Assembly (NCBI GenBank): GCA_024403335.1
Contig: JAKSSA010000007.1
Span: forward strand, 1 to 62,799
Length of the DNA: 62,799 bases
From: Lachnospiraceae bacterium
Lineage (GTDB): Bacteria; Bacillota; Clostridia; Lachnospirales; Lachnospiraceae
Reading direction: 5' to 3'
The position numbers and the translations under genes were made by a program. The notes below the pieces were generated by a model, which was not told the origin of the DNA, did not search any database, and was given only the letters and a program-made list of their open reading frames with translations. Below are positions 38,725 to 46,746 of the stretch, piece after piece. The first letter of the stretch is position 1, and the number at the start of each line of letters is the position of its first letter.

Positions 38725-39597
38725 GTGAAGAAAATACCTTATAAGACAATTGATCAGGCCTTGTTGCCGGTTTGCGCAGTTTTACTTTATTTTTATGGTT
38801 TTAAGGCTGCACTTACAATTCTGACTTCAGTAACAGCTTGCATTTTGACAAAATATTTATGGAATAAGTTTGTCAATCGTAAAGAATATGAGTTTGATTC
38901 AAAAACTGTTTTGACAGGAATGATAATAGGTATCAGTTCATCACCTTCAATGCCTCTTTGGATTATTTTGGTGGCAGCTATAGTTTCTGTAGTGATATTT
39001 GATGAACTTTTATCAAAAGTGGATGAAAATATTATAAGTCCGTCAGGTGCAGTAATGGCTATACTCTTTATAGTATTGCCATCGTCTTTAAAAAAGTTTG
39101 AAGTACCAAAGCTTTCAGATGTATCCTTCGGAACACTGTTTTATAATGGTGTGAGTATTGTAAACGGAAGTGGCGAAAAGACAATTTGGAGTATATTACC
39201 GAAGGTTGTAATTTATTTACTTGCAGCTTGCAGTCTTATTTTATATTTTGTCATGAAGTATGTTCTTTCAGATAATGATAAGAGAATTACAGAAAGTTCT
39301 GAAGAAAGCAATGAAGATAAAATAGAAGAAATTTTAGAAGATAAAGCTAATGGTACAAAAGAAAAAGTGGAAGAAACTTTAGAAACATCTGAAGATAAAT
39401 TGGAAGATAAATTAGAAGCTTCAGCGGAAGAAAGCATAGAAGGTATTGATAAAAAAATAATTTTAAATGAAGTAATTGGTGAAGAAAAGGTTAATGAAAA
39501 TGATTCTGTGACGAATTTGGAATTATCAGAGGAGATAACGAAACAGTCTGAAACTTTGAGCAATGAAAAAGCAGAGTCACAAAAGGAGAAAGTATGA
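38725..39597 (+). CDS. RnfD/NqrB-like membrane protein, degenerate, acidic tail
   Basis: A 290-aa membrane protein. Residues 15-180 hold about five to six hydrophobic helices and resemble RnfD/NqrB: SKTVLTGMIIGISSSPSMPLW parallels the conserved TGLLLALTLPP segment, and VDENIISPSGAVMAILFI parallels GQNIFNPA. The Gly-rich and Asn-Pro-Ala residues and an obvious flavin-attachment Thr are not preserved. No other Rnf genes are near. The last 100 residues are very acidic and repetitive (EDKLEDKLEAS). GTG 38725 is preferred (GAGG six bases upstream); GTG 38713 is an alternative. Function unknown. Confidence 0.65.
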   Translation: MKKIPYKTIDQALLPVCAVLLYFYGFKAALTILTSVTACILTKYLWNKFVNRKEYEFDSKTVLTGMIIGISSSPSMPLWIILVAAIVSVVIFDELLSKVDENIISPSGAVMAILFIVLPSSLKKFEVPKLSDVSFGTLFYNGVSIVNGSGEKTIWSILPKVVIYLLAACSLILYFVMKYVLSDNDKRITESSEESNEDKIEEILEDKANGTKEKVEETLETSEDKLEDKLEASAEESIEGIDKKIILNEVIGEEKVNENDSVTNLELSEEITKQSETLSNEKAESQKEKV

Positions 39598-40025
39598 TTT
39601 GTAGAGAGTGCGGAAGAAATACAGAAAATGAAAATGCCAATTTTTGTTTTTATTGTGGTGCACGTCTTAGTAATGAAAGATTTGAAAATGTTAATATCGT
39701 AGACAGAATGCAGTCTGTGGATTACGAATATACAAAAATTAATGAGGAAAAAAATGTTGCTGCAAACAACGAATTGCCTAAGTCACAACCGTTTTCAGTT
39801 TTGAAGTATGTTGGACTTATGATGCTTCCGTTTCTTTTTCCTCCGTTTAGCTCAATAGCTTTTGTGGTTATTCTTTTTATGTATGCATTTAGAAAGGATG
39901 ACCCATATGTAAGAAATTGGGCTATAGCTATGCTGATTGTGGCAGCATTGTTCATTATTCTTGCAATTTCGATGTTCGATTATATTGGAATTGACGGAAT
40001 GCTTTCGACAATTCAGAATGGCTGA
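39594..40025 (+). CDS. Zinc-ribbon membrane protein
   Basis: A 143-aa protein with an N-terminal zinc ribbon (Cys 3, 6, 18 and 21), a polar linker and two or three hydrophobic helices (about 68-90 and 105-130). Small zinc-ribbon membrane proteins are common in Firmicutes and mostly uncharacterised. It overlaps the previous gene by four bases (ATGA), so the two are probably co-translated and may work together. trpS follows after 41 bases. Confidence 0.8.
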   Translation: MICRECGRNTENENANFCFYCGARLSNERFENVNIVDRMQSVDYEYTKINEEKNVAANNELPKSQPFSVLKYVGLMMLPFLFPPFSSIAFVVILFMYAFRKDDPYVRNWAIAMLIVAALFIILAISMFDYIGIDGMLSTIQNG

Positions 40026-40053
40026 TAAAATTAAGATGCAATAAAACGAGGGG

Positions 40054-40065
40054 GCGCGTAAGCGC
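40054..40065 (+). other. Stem-loop between SD and AUG of trpS
   Basis: GCGC - GTAA - GCGC, a 4-bp stem with a GNRA-type tetraloop, abuts the SD GAGGGG and ends one base before the ATG. Confidence 0.55.
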
Positions 40066-40066
40066 A

Positions 40067-41083
40067 ATGGTGAAGAGGATGATAGATGGAAAGAAATCTT
40101 TATTTAGTGGTATGCAGGCTACCGGTAATTTGACATTGGGAAATTATCTTGGTGCATTGAGAAACTTTGTTAAACTTTCAGATGAATATGAATGCTTTTT
40201 CTGCGTTGTTGATGAACATTCAATTACTGTAAGACAGGATCCTGCTGAACTTAGAAAAAGAGCGAGAAACCTTTTAACTCTTTACATTGCAGCAGGTCTT
40301 GATCCTAAGAAAAATACTATTTATTATCAGTCTCATGTTTCAGCACATGCAGAACTTGCATGGATTTTAAACTGCTTTACATACATGGGCGAGCTTCAGA
40401 GAATGACACAGTTTAAGGATAAATCTGCTAAGCATGCTGATAACATCAATGCAGGTCTTTTTACATATCCTGTTTTAATGGCAGCAGATATTCTTCTTTT
40501 CCAGGCAGATGTTGTTCCTGTTGGAAGTGATCAGATGCAGCACCTTGAACTGACAAGAGATATTGCAGGAAGATTTAACTCAATTTATGGCGATGTATTT
40601 ACCATACCTGAACCTTATCTTGGAAAGGCAGGCGCAAGAATCATGAGTTTGCAGGATCCTTCGAAGAAGATGTCAAAATCTGATGAGAATCCTAATGCCA
40701 GCATTTATCTTATGGATGACAAGGATACAATCATGCGCAAGTTCAAGAGAGCCGTCACTGACTCAATGGCACAGGTTAAATATAATGATGAACAGCCCGG
40801 AGTTAAGAATTTGATTGATATTTATTCAGTATGCAGTAATAAAAGCGTTGCTGAAGTTGAAGCAGAATTTGATGGAAAGGGATATGGAGAATTCAAGGAG
40901 GCTGTTGGCGAGAGCGTAGCTTCAATTCTTGTTCCGCTTCAGAGTGAATTTAACAGACTTTCTTCTGAAAAAGCTTTCATTGATGAAATTATCAAGGAGA
41001 ATGCAGAAAAGGCAAGCTATTATGCTAACAAAACCTTGAGAAAGGTTCAGAAGAAGATTGGTTATCCCGAAAGAATCAGATAA
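40067..41083 (+). CDS. trpS: Tryptophanyl-tRNA synthetase
   Basis: A 338-aa class I aminoacyl-tRNA synthetase. HIGH motif TLGNYLGA (about 22-29), Trp-site motif AADILLFQADVVPVGSDQ, and KMSKS (SKKMSKSDEN, about 205). Last gene of the operon that starts with the M18 peptidase. The SD GAGGGG is separated from ATG 40067 by a small stem-loop; ATG 40079 is an alternative four codons in. No T-box is seen. Confidence 0.96.
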   Translation: MVKRMIDGKKSLFSGMQATGNLTLGNYLGALRNFVKLSDEYECFFCVVDEHSITVRQDPAELRKRARNLLTLYIAAGLDPKKNTIYYQSHVSAHAELAWILNCFTYMGELQRMTQFKDKSAKHADNINAGLFTYPVLMAADILLFQADVVPVGSDQMQHLELTRDIAGRFNSIYGDVFTIPEPYLGKAGARIMSLQDPSKKMSKSDENPNASIYLMDDKDTIMRKFKRAVTDSMAQVKYNDEQPGVKNLIDIYSVCSNKSVAEVEAEFDGKGYGEFKEAVGESVASILVPLQSEFNRLSSEKAFIDEIIKENAEKASYYANKTLRKVQKKIGYPERIR

Positions 41084-41093
41084 TTTGTATGTG

Positions 41094-41125
41094 AACTGAG
41101 CTTGTTTAAAGGCTCAGTTTTTTAT
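41094..41125 (+). terminator. Terminator after trpS
   Basis: Stem AACTGAGC / GCTCAGTT with a 10-base loop, followed by TTTTTATTT. Confidence 0.9.
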
Positions 41126-41153
41126 TTGCTTTTGAGTTATTTTGTGTTATAAT
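41126..41153 (+). promoter_or_regulatory. Predicted deoC-pdp promoter
   Basis: TTGCTT, 16-base spacer, perfect TATAAT (41148-41153), directly after the trpS terminator. Confidence 0.6.
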
Positions 41154-41200
41154 GGTAAGACTTGCTAATGCAAAATATAATTCTGAATTATGGAGGGGTT

Positions 41201-41872
41201 ATGGAAATCGAAAAAATACTTGGAATGTGTGATCACACTTTGCTTGCACAGGGTGCAACCTGGGAAGAAATTAAAGGAATATGCGATGATGGTATGAAAT
41301 ATAAAACAGCATCAGTTTGTATCCCGGCTTCATATGTTAAAAAAGCAAAGGAATATGTTGGAGATAAGCTTGCTATTTGTACTGTAATAGGATTCCCTAA
41401 TGGATATTCAACTACAGCGGTTAAAGTTTTTGAGACAAAGGATGCAATTGAAAACGGCGCAGATGAAATTGATATGGTAATCAACATCGGATGGCTTAAG
41501 GACAAAAAATATGATGCCTTGCTTGAAGAAATAAAGGCAATGAAGGCTGCATGCGGAAATAAAATACTTAAGGTTATTATTGAAACTTGTCTTCTTACTG
41601 ATGAAGAGAAAATTAAGATGTGTGAAATAGTAACAAATGCAGGTGCTGATTTTATCAAGACTTCAACCGGATTTTCAAAGGCAGGTGCTACAAAAGAAGA
41701 TGTAGCATTATTTGCAAAGTATGTTGGTAAAGATGTTAAGATCAAAGCTGCTGGCGGTATTTCTTCAATTGAAGATGCAGAAGCATTTATTGAACTTGGT
41801 GCAACAAGACTTGGTACCAGCAGAATTGTTAAGATTGTAAAAAATACCAATAAAAATGACGGAAGTTATTAA
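41201..41872 (+). CDS. deoC: Deoxyribose-phosphate aldolase
   Basis: A 223-aa TIM-barrel aldolase splitting 2-deoxyribose 5-phosphate into glyceraldehyde 3-phosphate and acetaldehyde. The Schiff-base Lys is in [11 protein letters not shown] (K153) and the second Lys in KIKAAGGI (K182); EIDMVINIG carries the active-site Asp. Start 41201 follows GGAGGGG at good distance; the frame extends to 41162 without support. With the next gene it forms a deoxynucleoside catabolism pair. Confidence 0.96.
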   Translation: MEIEKILGMCDHTLLAQGATWEEIKGICDDGMKYKTASVCIPASYVKKAKEYVGDKLAICTVIGFPNGYSTTAVKVFETKDAIENGADEIDMVINIGWLKDKKYDALLEEIKAMKAACGNKILKVIIETCLLTDEEKIKMCEIVTNAGADFIKTSTGFSKAGATKEDVALFAKYVGKDVKIKAAGGISSIEDAEAFIELGATRLGTSRIVKIVKNTNKNDGSY

Positions 41873-41911
41873 TTCGTTGATAGCTATTAACCATGGGGTG
41901 ATAACAAAGAG

Positions 41912-41965
41912 AAAGGAGTAAATCCAATTAAGTTTGAAAGGGTTGGATTATTCATGATTATATGA
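41912..41965 (+). promoter_or_regulatory. Structured pdp initiation region with mini-ORF
   Basis: SD AAAGGAG (41912-41918), then stem AATCCAA / TTGGATT (41921-41927 and 41943-41949) whose loop holds a second SD-like GAAAGGG, then a mini-ORF ATG ATT ATA TGA (41954-41965). Its stop overlaps the pdp ATG in ATGA. Confidence 0.55.
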
Positions 41966-43251
41966 GAATGTTTGATATTATTCAGCACAAAAGACATGGG
42001 CTTGAACTTACTGATGAAGAGATTGCTTTCTTTGTCAAGAATTTTACAGCAGGGAATATAGCTGATTATCAGGCCTCAGCATTACTTATGGCGATATGCT
42101 GTAATGGAATGACAGATAGGGAAACTACTACTCTTACTTTGGAAATGATGAATTCCGGAGATACAATTGATTTGTCACGTTTTGGCAATTGTTCTATTGA
42201 TAAGCATTCAACAGGTGGTGTTGGTGATAAGACAACGCTTATTATTGCTCCAGTAGTTTCTTCACTTGGCGGCAAGATGGCTAAGATGTCAGGAAGAGGA
42301 TTAGGACATACAGGCGGAACAGTTGACAAGCTTGAATCAATACCGGGTTATAAGACAAGCATCAGCCCTGAGGAATTTCTTGACATAGTCGACGAGCATG
42401 GTGTTTGTGTTATAGGACAAAGTGGAGATCTGGCTCCGGCTGATAAGAAGATTTATGCCTTGAGAGATGTAACTGCCACAATTGATGCGGTTCCTTTGAT
42501 TTGCTCAAGTATTATGTCAAAAAAACTTGCAGCAGGTGCAAAAAATATTGTGCTTGATGTTAAGGTTGGCAGTGGTGCATTTATGAAGACCATTGAAGAT
42601 GCAAGACTTTTAGCCGAGAAGATGATTTCAGTTGGAGAAAGTCTTGGAAGAAATGTCAGAGCTTTGGTAACGAACATGGATTTGCCTTTAGGCAATGCTA
42701 TTGGAAATTCTCTTGAGGTAATAGAGGCAGTTGAAGTTTTAAAGGGAAGAAAGAAAGGCGATATTTACGATATCTGTGTTGAACTTTCGGCAAATTTGGT
42801 TTCTATGTTTAAAGAGATAACTTACGAAGAAGCAAGAAAGATGGTTATTGAAGTTATCGATAATGGAACGGCTTATAACAAAATGAAGGAATGGGTGGCT
42901 TCACAAGGCGGAGATGTTTCTACTCTTGATGATACAAGTAAGCTTTCCGGAAATGAGCTTAAGAGAGAAATAGTTGCTGAAAAGAATTGCTTTATTGGGG
43001 CAATGAATGCTGAAGGCATTGGAGTAGCCGCCGGATTAACAGGCGCAGGAAGACAGACCAAAGCAGATGTGCTTGACTTATATGCAGGTATATATCTTAA
43101 TAAGAAGACAGGCGATAGGATTGAGAAGGGTGATGTGATTGCTACCATCTATGCTTCCACAGAGGAAAAGCTTGATTTAGCTGAAAAGAAGTTTATGGAA
43201 TCAATAACCTTTTCGTCAGAAAAGCCATCAAAGCCACAGCTTATTTTTTAA
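41962..43251 (+). CDS. pdp: Pyrimidine-nucleoside phosphorylase
   Basis: A 429-aa phosphorylase of the thymidine/pyrimidine-nucleoside phosphorylase family. It splits thymidine, deoxyuridine or uridine with phosphate; the sugar phosphate, after mutase action, feeds DeoC upstream. Start MRMFDIIQHKRHG is the usual family N-terminus. The phosphate-binding motif KHSTGGVGDKTT is near residue 81 and MSGRGLGHTGGT near 107. No SD lies at normal distance; translation may depend on a stem-loop-adjacent mini-ORF ending on the start codon. Confidence 0.96.
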   Translation: MRMFDIIQHKRHGLELTDEEIAFFVKNFTAGNIADYQASALLMAICCNGMTDRETTTLTLEMMNSGDTIDLSRFGNCSIDKHSTGGVGDKTTLIIAPVVSSLGGKMAKMSGRGLGHTGGTVDKLESIPGYKTSISPEEFLDIVDEHGVCVIGQSGDLAPADKKIYALRDVTATIDAVPLICSSIMSKKLAAGAKNIVLDVKVGSGAFMKTIEDARLLAEKMISVGESLGRNVRALVTNMDLPLGNAIGNSLEVIEAVEVLKGRKKGDIYDICVELSANLVSMFKEITYEEARKMVIEVIDNGTAYNKMKEWVASQGGDVSTLDDTSKLSGNELKREIVAEKNCFIGAMNAEGIGVAAGLTGAGRQTKADVLDLYAGIYLNKKTGDRIEKGDVIATIYASTEEKLDLAEKKFMESITFSSEKPSKPQLIF

Positions 43252-43650
43252 AGTGGGTTGACTTTTTATATTTTGTGTGATAATATCTTAAAAAGTTCAT
43301 TAAAGTGGGCTTTTTAAGATTTTTTTTATTTCGTTTTTTCTTGGCTTTATTTAAAGCTTCTGATGTGCGATGGAGTGCACTTCTTAATAGTTTTGAAAGG
43401 CTGTCGGGGCTTTTTGAGATTAGAGGATTTAGTGGAGATATTTTGGAAACAGACAAATTAATTTTAGATTTATCATTTGTATTTTATATATTTTTATTGG
43501 TATTTGATATGTTTTGAAGCATTTAAAGAATGCTTGGGTACTTATTAGATGGGTGCCGTTTATTATTGGTATTGGGTTTTGGCCTTTGTTTTGGTCGGTA
43601 TCAGTAGTTTAGTTTTGAATTTAGCGCGGTATATCCGCTTTGGTGATTAT
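43252..43650 (+). other. 399-base gap: terminator and A+T-rich leader
   Basis: Starts with the pdp terminator. A hairpin AAGCATT - TAAAG - AATGCTT (about 43516-43534) without a T-run follows. A 70-codon frame at 43305-43517 begins inside the terminator and lacks an SD, so I do not call it. The lipoprotein SD GGTGAT is at 43641-43646. Confidence 0.5.
43287..43330 (+). terminator. Terminator after pdp
   Basis: Stem CTTAAAAAGTTCA / TGGGCTTTTTAAG (13 bp with G-T pairs) followed by ATTTTTTTTATTT. Confidence 0.8.
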
Positions 43651-44556
43651 ATGAATAAAAAGAGAATATTGGTTTGTTCGATGGCAACTTCGTTGGTATT
43701 ATTGCTGTCAGGCTGTGACACTGTAGAGCTTAATAAGCTTTCTGAAAATGAACAGGTTAAGGTTGAGACAATGATATCTGACTTACTTACGAATTCGTTG
43801 GAGTCTAAGGGTGGCAGGAAAGAAACTGCATGGCCTGATAACGAATTTACAAAGCTTGTAAGTAAGCCAAAGGATGGAACTTTGATTTCCGTTAATTATG
43901 TTGAAGGCGAAAGTCTTGATTATTTGGTTGAAGACATTACTAAGAAAGAAGCCGCTAATTATGCAAAGAAACTTGGTACAGATAAATTTACCGAGAATCA
44001 GAAATCAAGCGGCATAGATGACGATCTTTCTATCCTTTATTTTATAGCGAAAGATAAAAAGGGAAATGTACTTTATCTTGTATATACTTCTGATAATCTT
44101 CATGTAAAGATTATCTCTAAGGCAGTTGCAGATGCTGAGAATGCATCTGAAAAAGCAAAGTTAACTCAGACTCCGGGATTGATTTTTGATTTGAAGAATG
44201 AGTTGACTACTACTCCTAAGCCTACTCCTGAAGTTGCAAAAGATAGTACTAAGGAAATAGAAATTACAAAAATGGCTGCTTTGCTTCCAACACCTGAAGT
44301 TGGTAAGCTGTTCTCTGAAACATTTGATGAAAAAGGTTATGTAAAGGTTTACAATAACACTACAGTTTCAGCATGTCGTAGCTTGACAGAGAAGATGAAG
44401 GAAGCAGGTTATACAAAAGATACTACATTGCTTGATCAGAAGGTTTTAGGACTTGAGTATTATTCATTCTCAGCTAAAGATTCTGAAGGCAAGTACATTG
44501 TAACATTTACTTATAGTGTTGGTATCATGACAATGACTTTTGACGAAGTAAAATAA
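43651..44556 (+). CDS. Lipoprotein of unknown function
   Basis: A 301-aa predicted lipoprotein: MNKKRILVCS, a hydrophobic segment and lipobox LSGC with Cys at residue 22. Two similar-looking domains, each with a beta-rich ending (LDYLVEDITKKEA... and LFSETFDEKGY...), flank a Thr/Pro linker (TTTPKPTPEVAKD). Start 43651 is chosen because the signal peptide begins there and GGTGAT lies upstream; the frame is open to 43549. No family recognised. Terminated before hflX. Confidence 0.82.
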   Translation: MNKKRILVCSMATSLVLLLSGCDTVELNKLSENEQVKVETMISDLLTNSLESKGGRKETAWPDNEFTKLVSKPKDGTLISVNYVEGESLDYLVEDITKKEAANYAKKLGTDKFTENQKSSGIDDDLSILYFIAKDKKGNVLYLVYTSDNLHVKIISKAVADAENASEKAKLTQTPGLIFDLKNELTTTPKPTPEVAKDSTKEIEITKMAALLPTPEVGKLFSETFDEKGYVKVYNNTTVSACRSLTEKMKEAGYTKDTTLLDQKVLGLEYYSFSAKDSEGKYIVTFTYSVGIMTMTFDEVK

Positions 44557-44561
44557 CATAT

Positions 44562-44616
44562 AAACGGATTGCAGGTTTTGTATTGGGGGAGAGACTTGCA
44601 TTCCGTTTTTTATTTT
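44562..44616 (+). terminator. Terminator between lipoprotein and hflX
   Basis: Long stem: AACGGA / TCCGTT closed over TGCAGGT / ACTTGCA, followed by TTTTTATTTT. The hflX SD starts four bases later. Confidence 0.8.
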
Positions 44617-44632
44617 GCAAGAGGAGGTGCTA

Positions 44633-45874
44633 ATGTACGATTTGAATGAAGAAAAAGAAAGAGTTATATTGGTTGCAGTATGCACTGATGATATCAAGGA
44701 TACAGAAATATCTTTGGATGAATTAGCAGAGCTTGCTAAAACAGCAGGTGCAGAAGTAGTTGGCAGAGTTATTCAGAACAGAGAAGGAATTCATCCGGGA
44801 TACTATGTTGGAACAGGAAAAACTGAAGAGATAAAAGAATTAGCAGAGGAAACAAATGCAGACAGTATTCTTTGCGATGATGAACTTTCTCCGGCACAGA
44901 TGAAAAATCTTGAAGCGGATTTGAATTTAAGAGTACTTGACAGAACCTTAATTATTCTTGAGATATTTGCAATGCGTGCAAGATCTGCGGAAGGTAAACT
45001 TCAGGTTGAACTTGCTCAACAAAAATACAGACTAAGTCATCTTGTTGGAATGCATAAAGAACTGTCAAGGCTTGGTGGTGGTATAGGAACAAGAGGTCCT
45101 GGAGAAAAGAAACTTGAAGTTGACAGGAGAGCAATTAACTCAAGAATTTCAAGATTAAAAGAAGAAATTGATGAAGTTAAGAAAAACAGAGAGGTTACGA
45201 GAAGCAAAAGAAGTGCATCAGTGATTCCAATGGTGGCAATAGTAGGATATACTAATGCAGGAAAGTCTACTTTGCTTAACAGACTGACTGATGCAGGTGT
45301 CTTGGAGGAAAATGCATTGTTTGCAACACTTGATCCAACCACCCGCTCTTATGTAATGAAAAACCATCGTGAAGTTTTATTTACGGATACTGTAGGTTTT
45401 ATTAATAAACTGCCACATCATCTGGTTGATGCATTTAAGTCAACTTTTGAAGAGGCAAAATATGCGGATATTATAGTCCATGTTGCTGATGCCTCTGATG
45501 AAAACTTGGACAGAAAAATGGCTGTTGTTTATGATACCATGCAGAAGCTTGATATATGCGACAAACCAATTATTACCATTTTTAATAAAACGGACCTGCT
45601 TTTAGAAGAAGTGACTGTTAAAGACTTGAAGGCAGATGAATATTTGAGAGCAAGTATTAAGTTTGATAAGAACCTTGACAATTTGGAAGAAGCTTTGGAG
45701 AAGGTAATATCCAAAAGTAATGTAAGCTATGAAATTGTTTTGTCATATGCCGATACAAAAAAACTTTCGATATTACAAAAGAATGGTAATGTTGAAACAT
45801 GTGACTATTTGGAAGACGGAATTCATGTTAAGGGTGTTGCACCGAGAAGTATTTTGAATGGGTTAGAGTTATGA
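44633..45874 (+). CDS. hflX: HflX ribosome-associated GTPase
   Basis: A 413-aa GTPase that binds the large ribosomal subunit and splits stalled ribosomes. N-terminal HflX domain (about 1-190) includes GTGKTEEIKELA and the GGGIGTRGPGEKKLE linker. G1 GYTNAGKST is near 205, G3 DTVGFI near 254, G4 NKTD near 320. Start 44633 follows GAGGAGGTG; an upstream TTG at 44615 is unlikely. It overlaps the next gene by four bases. Confidence 0.96.
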   Translation: MYDLNEEKERVILVAVCTDDIKDTEISLDELAELAKTAGAEVVGRVIQNREGIHPGYYVGTGKTEEIKELAEETNADSILCDDELSPAQMKNLEADLNLRVLDRTLIILEIFAMRARSAEGKLQVELAQQKYRLSHLVGMHKELSRLGGGIGTRGPGEKKLEVDRRAINSRISRLKEEIDEVKKNREVTRSKRSASVIPMVAIVGYTNAGKSTLLNRLTDAGVLEENALFATLDPTTRSYVMKNHREVLFTDTVGFINKLPHHLVDAFKSTFEEAKYADIIVHVADASDENLDRKMAVVYDTMQKLDICDKPIITIFNKTDLLLEEVTVKDLKADEYLRASIKFDKNLDNLEEALEKVISKSNVSYEIVLSYADTKKLSILQKNGNVETCDYLEDGIHVKGVAPRSILNGLEL

Positions 45875-46269
45875 TGAAGAAATATAAGTATGAATTGTTT
45901 AATAAGCTTTCTGAAATGGGTTGTGACATAGATGATGCATTAGACCGTCTTTGTATTGACGAAGAATTTCTTTCGGAAAATTATGTGCTATTGCTTGATG
46001 ATTTGTCAAAAGATACAGTGAGTGAACCATTGGAAAAAGAAGACTGGAATATGGCATTCAGAATGATGCACAAAAAAAAAGGAGTTTACCTTAATCTTGG
46101 TTTAAGCTATCTGAAGGAATATTTCGATATTATTTGTGAAAGTTTGAGAAAGGCCACTAACGAAGAAGCTTTACCTCATAAAGCTTATTTTTTGAAAACT
46201 GCCATGGATTTTCATAAACAGGAACAGATTATTGCCGATATCATTAAGGAGTGCCAAGGTAACTTATGA
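45871..46269 (+). CDS. Orphan HPt-like domain protein
   Basis: A 132-aa all-helical protein that fits a stand-alone histidine phosphotransfer domain. The segment AFRMMHKKKGVYLNLGLSYL parallels the HPt pattern AHxLKGxxxNLGxxxL, with His at residue 67; the usual Leu is Lys. The preceding region (DALDRLCIDEEFLSENYVLL) matches the typical first helices. HPt proteins relay phosphate in phosphorelays; no histidine kinase or response regulator is nearby. The ATG overlaps the hflX stop (ATGA). An A9 tract encodes the three Lys after the His. The HPt call is inferred from pattern only. Confidence 0.7.
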   Translation: MMKKYKYELFNKLSEMGCDIDDALDRLCIDEEFLSENYVLLLDDLSKDTVSEPLEKEDWNMAFRMMHKKKGVYLNLGLSYLKEYFDIICESLRKATNEEALPHKAYFLKTAMDFHKQEQIIADIIKECQGNL

Positions 46270-46289
46270 TACAGACTACTTAAAAATGT

Positions 46290-46425
46290 TGCTGATAAGA
46301 AACACGAATAAGAACAAAAATGTAAATCAAAATAAAAAAACATGAATGAAACGAAAATGCAAATCAAAATAAAAAGGCACGAATGAAACGAAAATGAAAA
46401 AAAGAAATGCGAATGAAAAATAGTT
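46290..46425 (+). repeat. Degenerate ~37-bp tandem repeat after the HPt-like gene
   Basis: About three units containing AAATGCAAATCAAAATAAAA and CATGAATGAAACGAAAATG. Confidence 0.65.
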
Positions 46426-46680
46426 TACTATTAGCAATAATTGAGAACTTAAAGCAGGGATTTCAGAACCTGATTTCACATCTTATCGTCTAATAAGTAT
46501 AAAATAGTTTGTTGTTTTTGAAGAAATTTTAGATTTTTTTATTGTTGTTATTTAATGCTATTTAATGATATTTATATAGGTAGAGATTTGGTTCATTTAA
46601 AGATTTGGCATAATGAAGTAAAATGTACAAAAAAACACATTTTATGGATAGTTATGAATTAAAATACACAAAAAAAGAGA

Positions 46681-46709
46681 TGGCAATTTTTACCTATATG
46701 TAGTATAAT
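46681..46709 (+). promoter_or_regulatory. Predicted promoter of the surface-protein gene
   Basis: Perfect TATAAT (46704-46709); the -35 TGGCAA, 17 bases upstream, is weak. Confidence 0.5.
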
Positions 46710-46746
46710 TTATTAACTAGATTCTTATGAAAGGGGAATTTATACA

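Larger units (their letters stand above)
46270..46746 (+). other. 477-base gap upstream of the surface-protein gene
   Basis: Holds a degenerate tandem repeat (46290-46425), an A+T-rich stretch, an inverted repeat AAAATGT / ACATTTT (about 46620-46643) and a promoter (46681-46709). No ORF is seen. I do not see a clear terminator for the hflX operon. Confidence 0.5.

Noticed and set aside
41233-41850. Minus-strand frame of 205 codons
   Set aside because: Lies wholly inside deoC, whose motifs are intact; no SD or family match.
43258-43286. Promoter-like TTGACT-17-TAATAT after pdp
   Set aside because: The predicted start would lie inside the pdp terminator stem, so any transcript would end at once; likely chance in A+T-rich DNA.
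43305-43517. 70-codon plus-strand frame after pdp
   Set aside because: Starts inside the pdp terminator on a GTG without SD and encodes a Phe/Leu-rich sequence typical of A+T-rich noncoding DNA.
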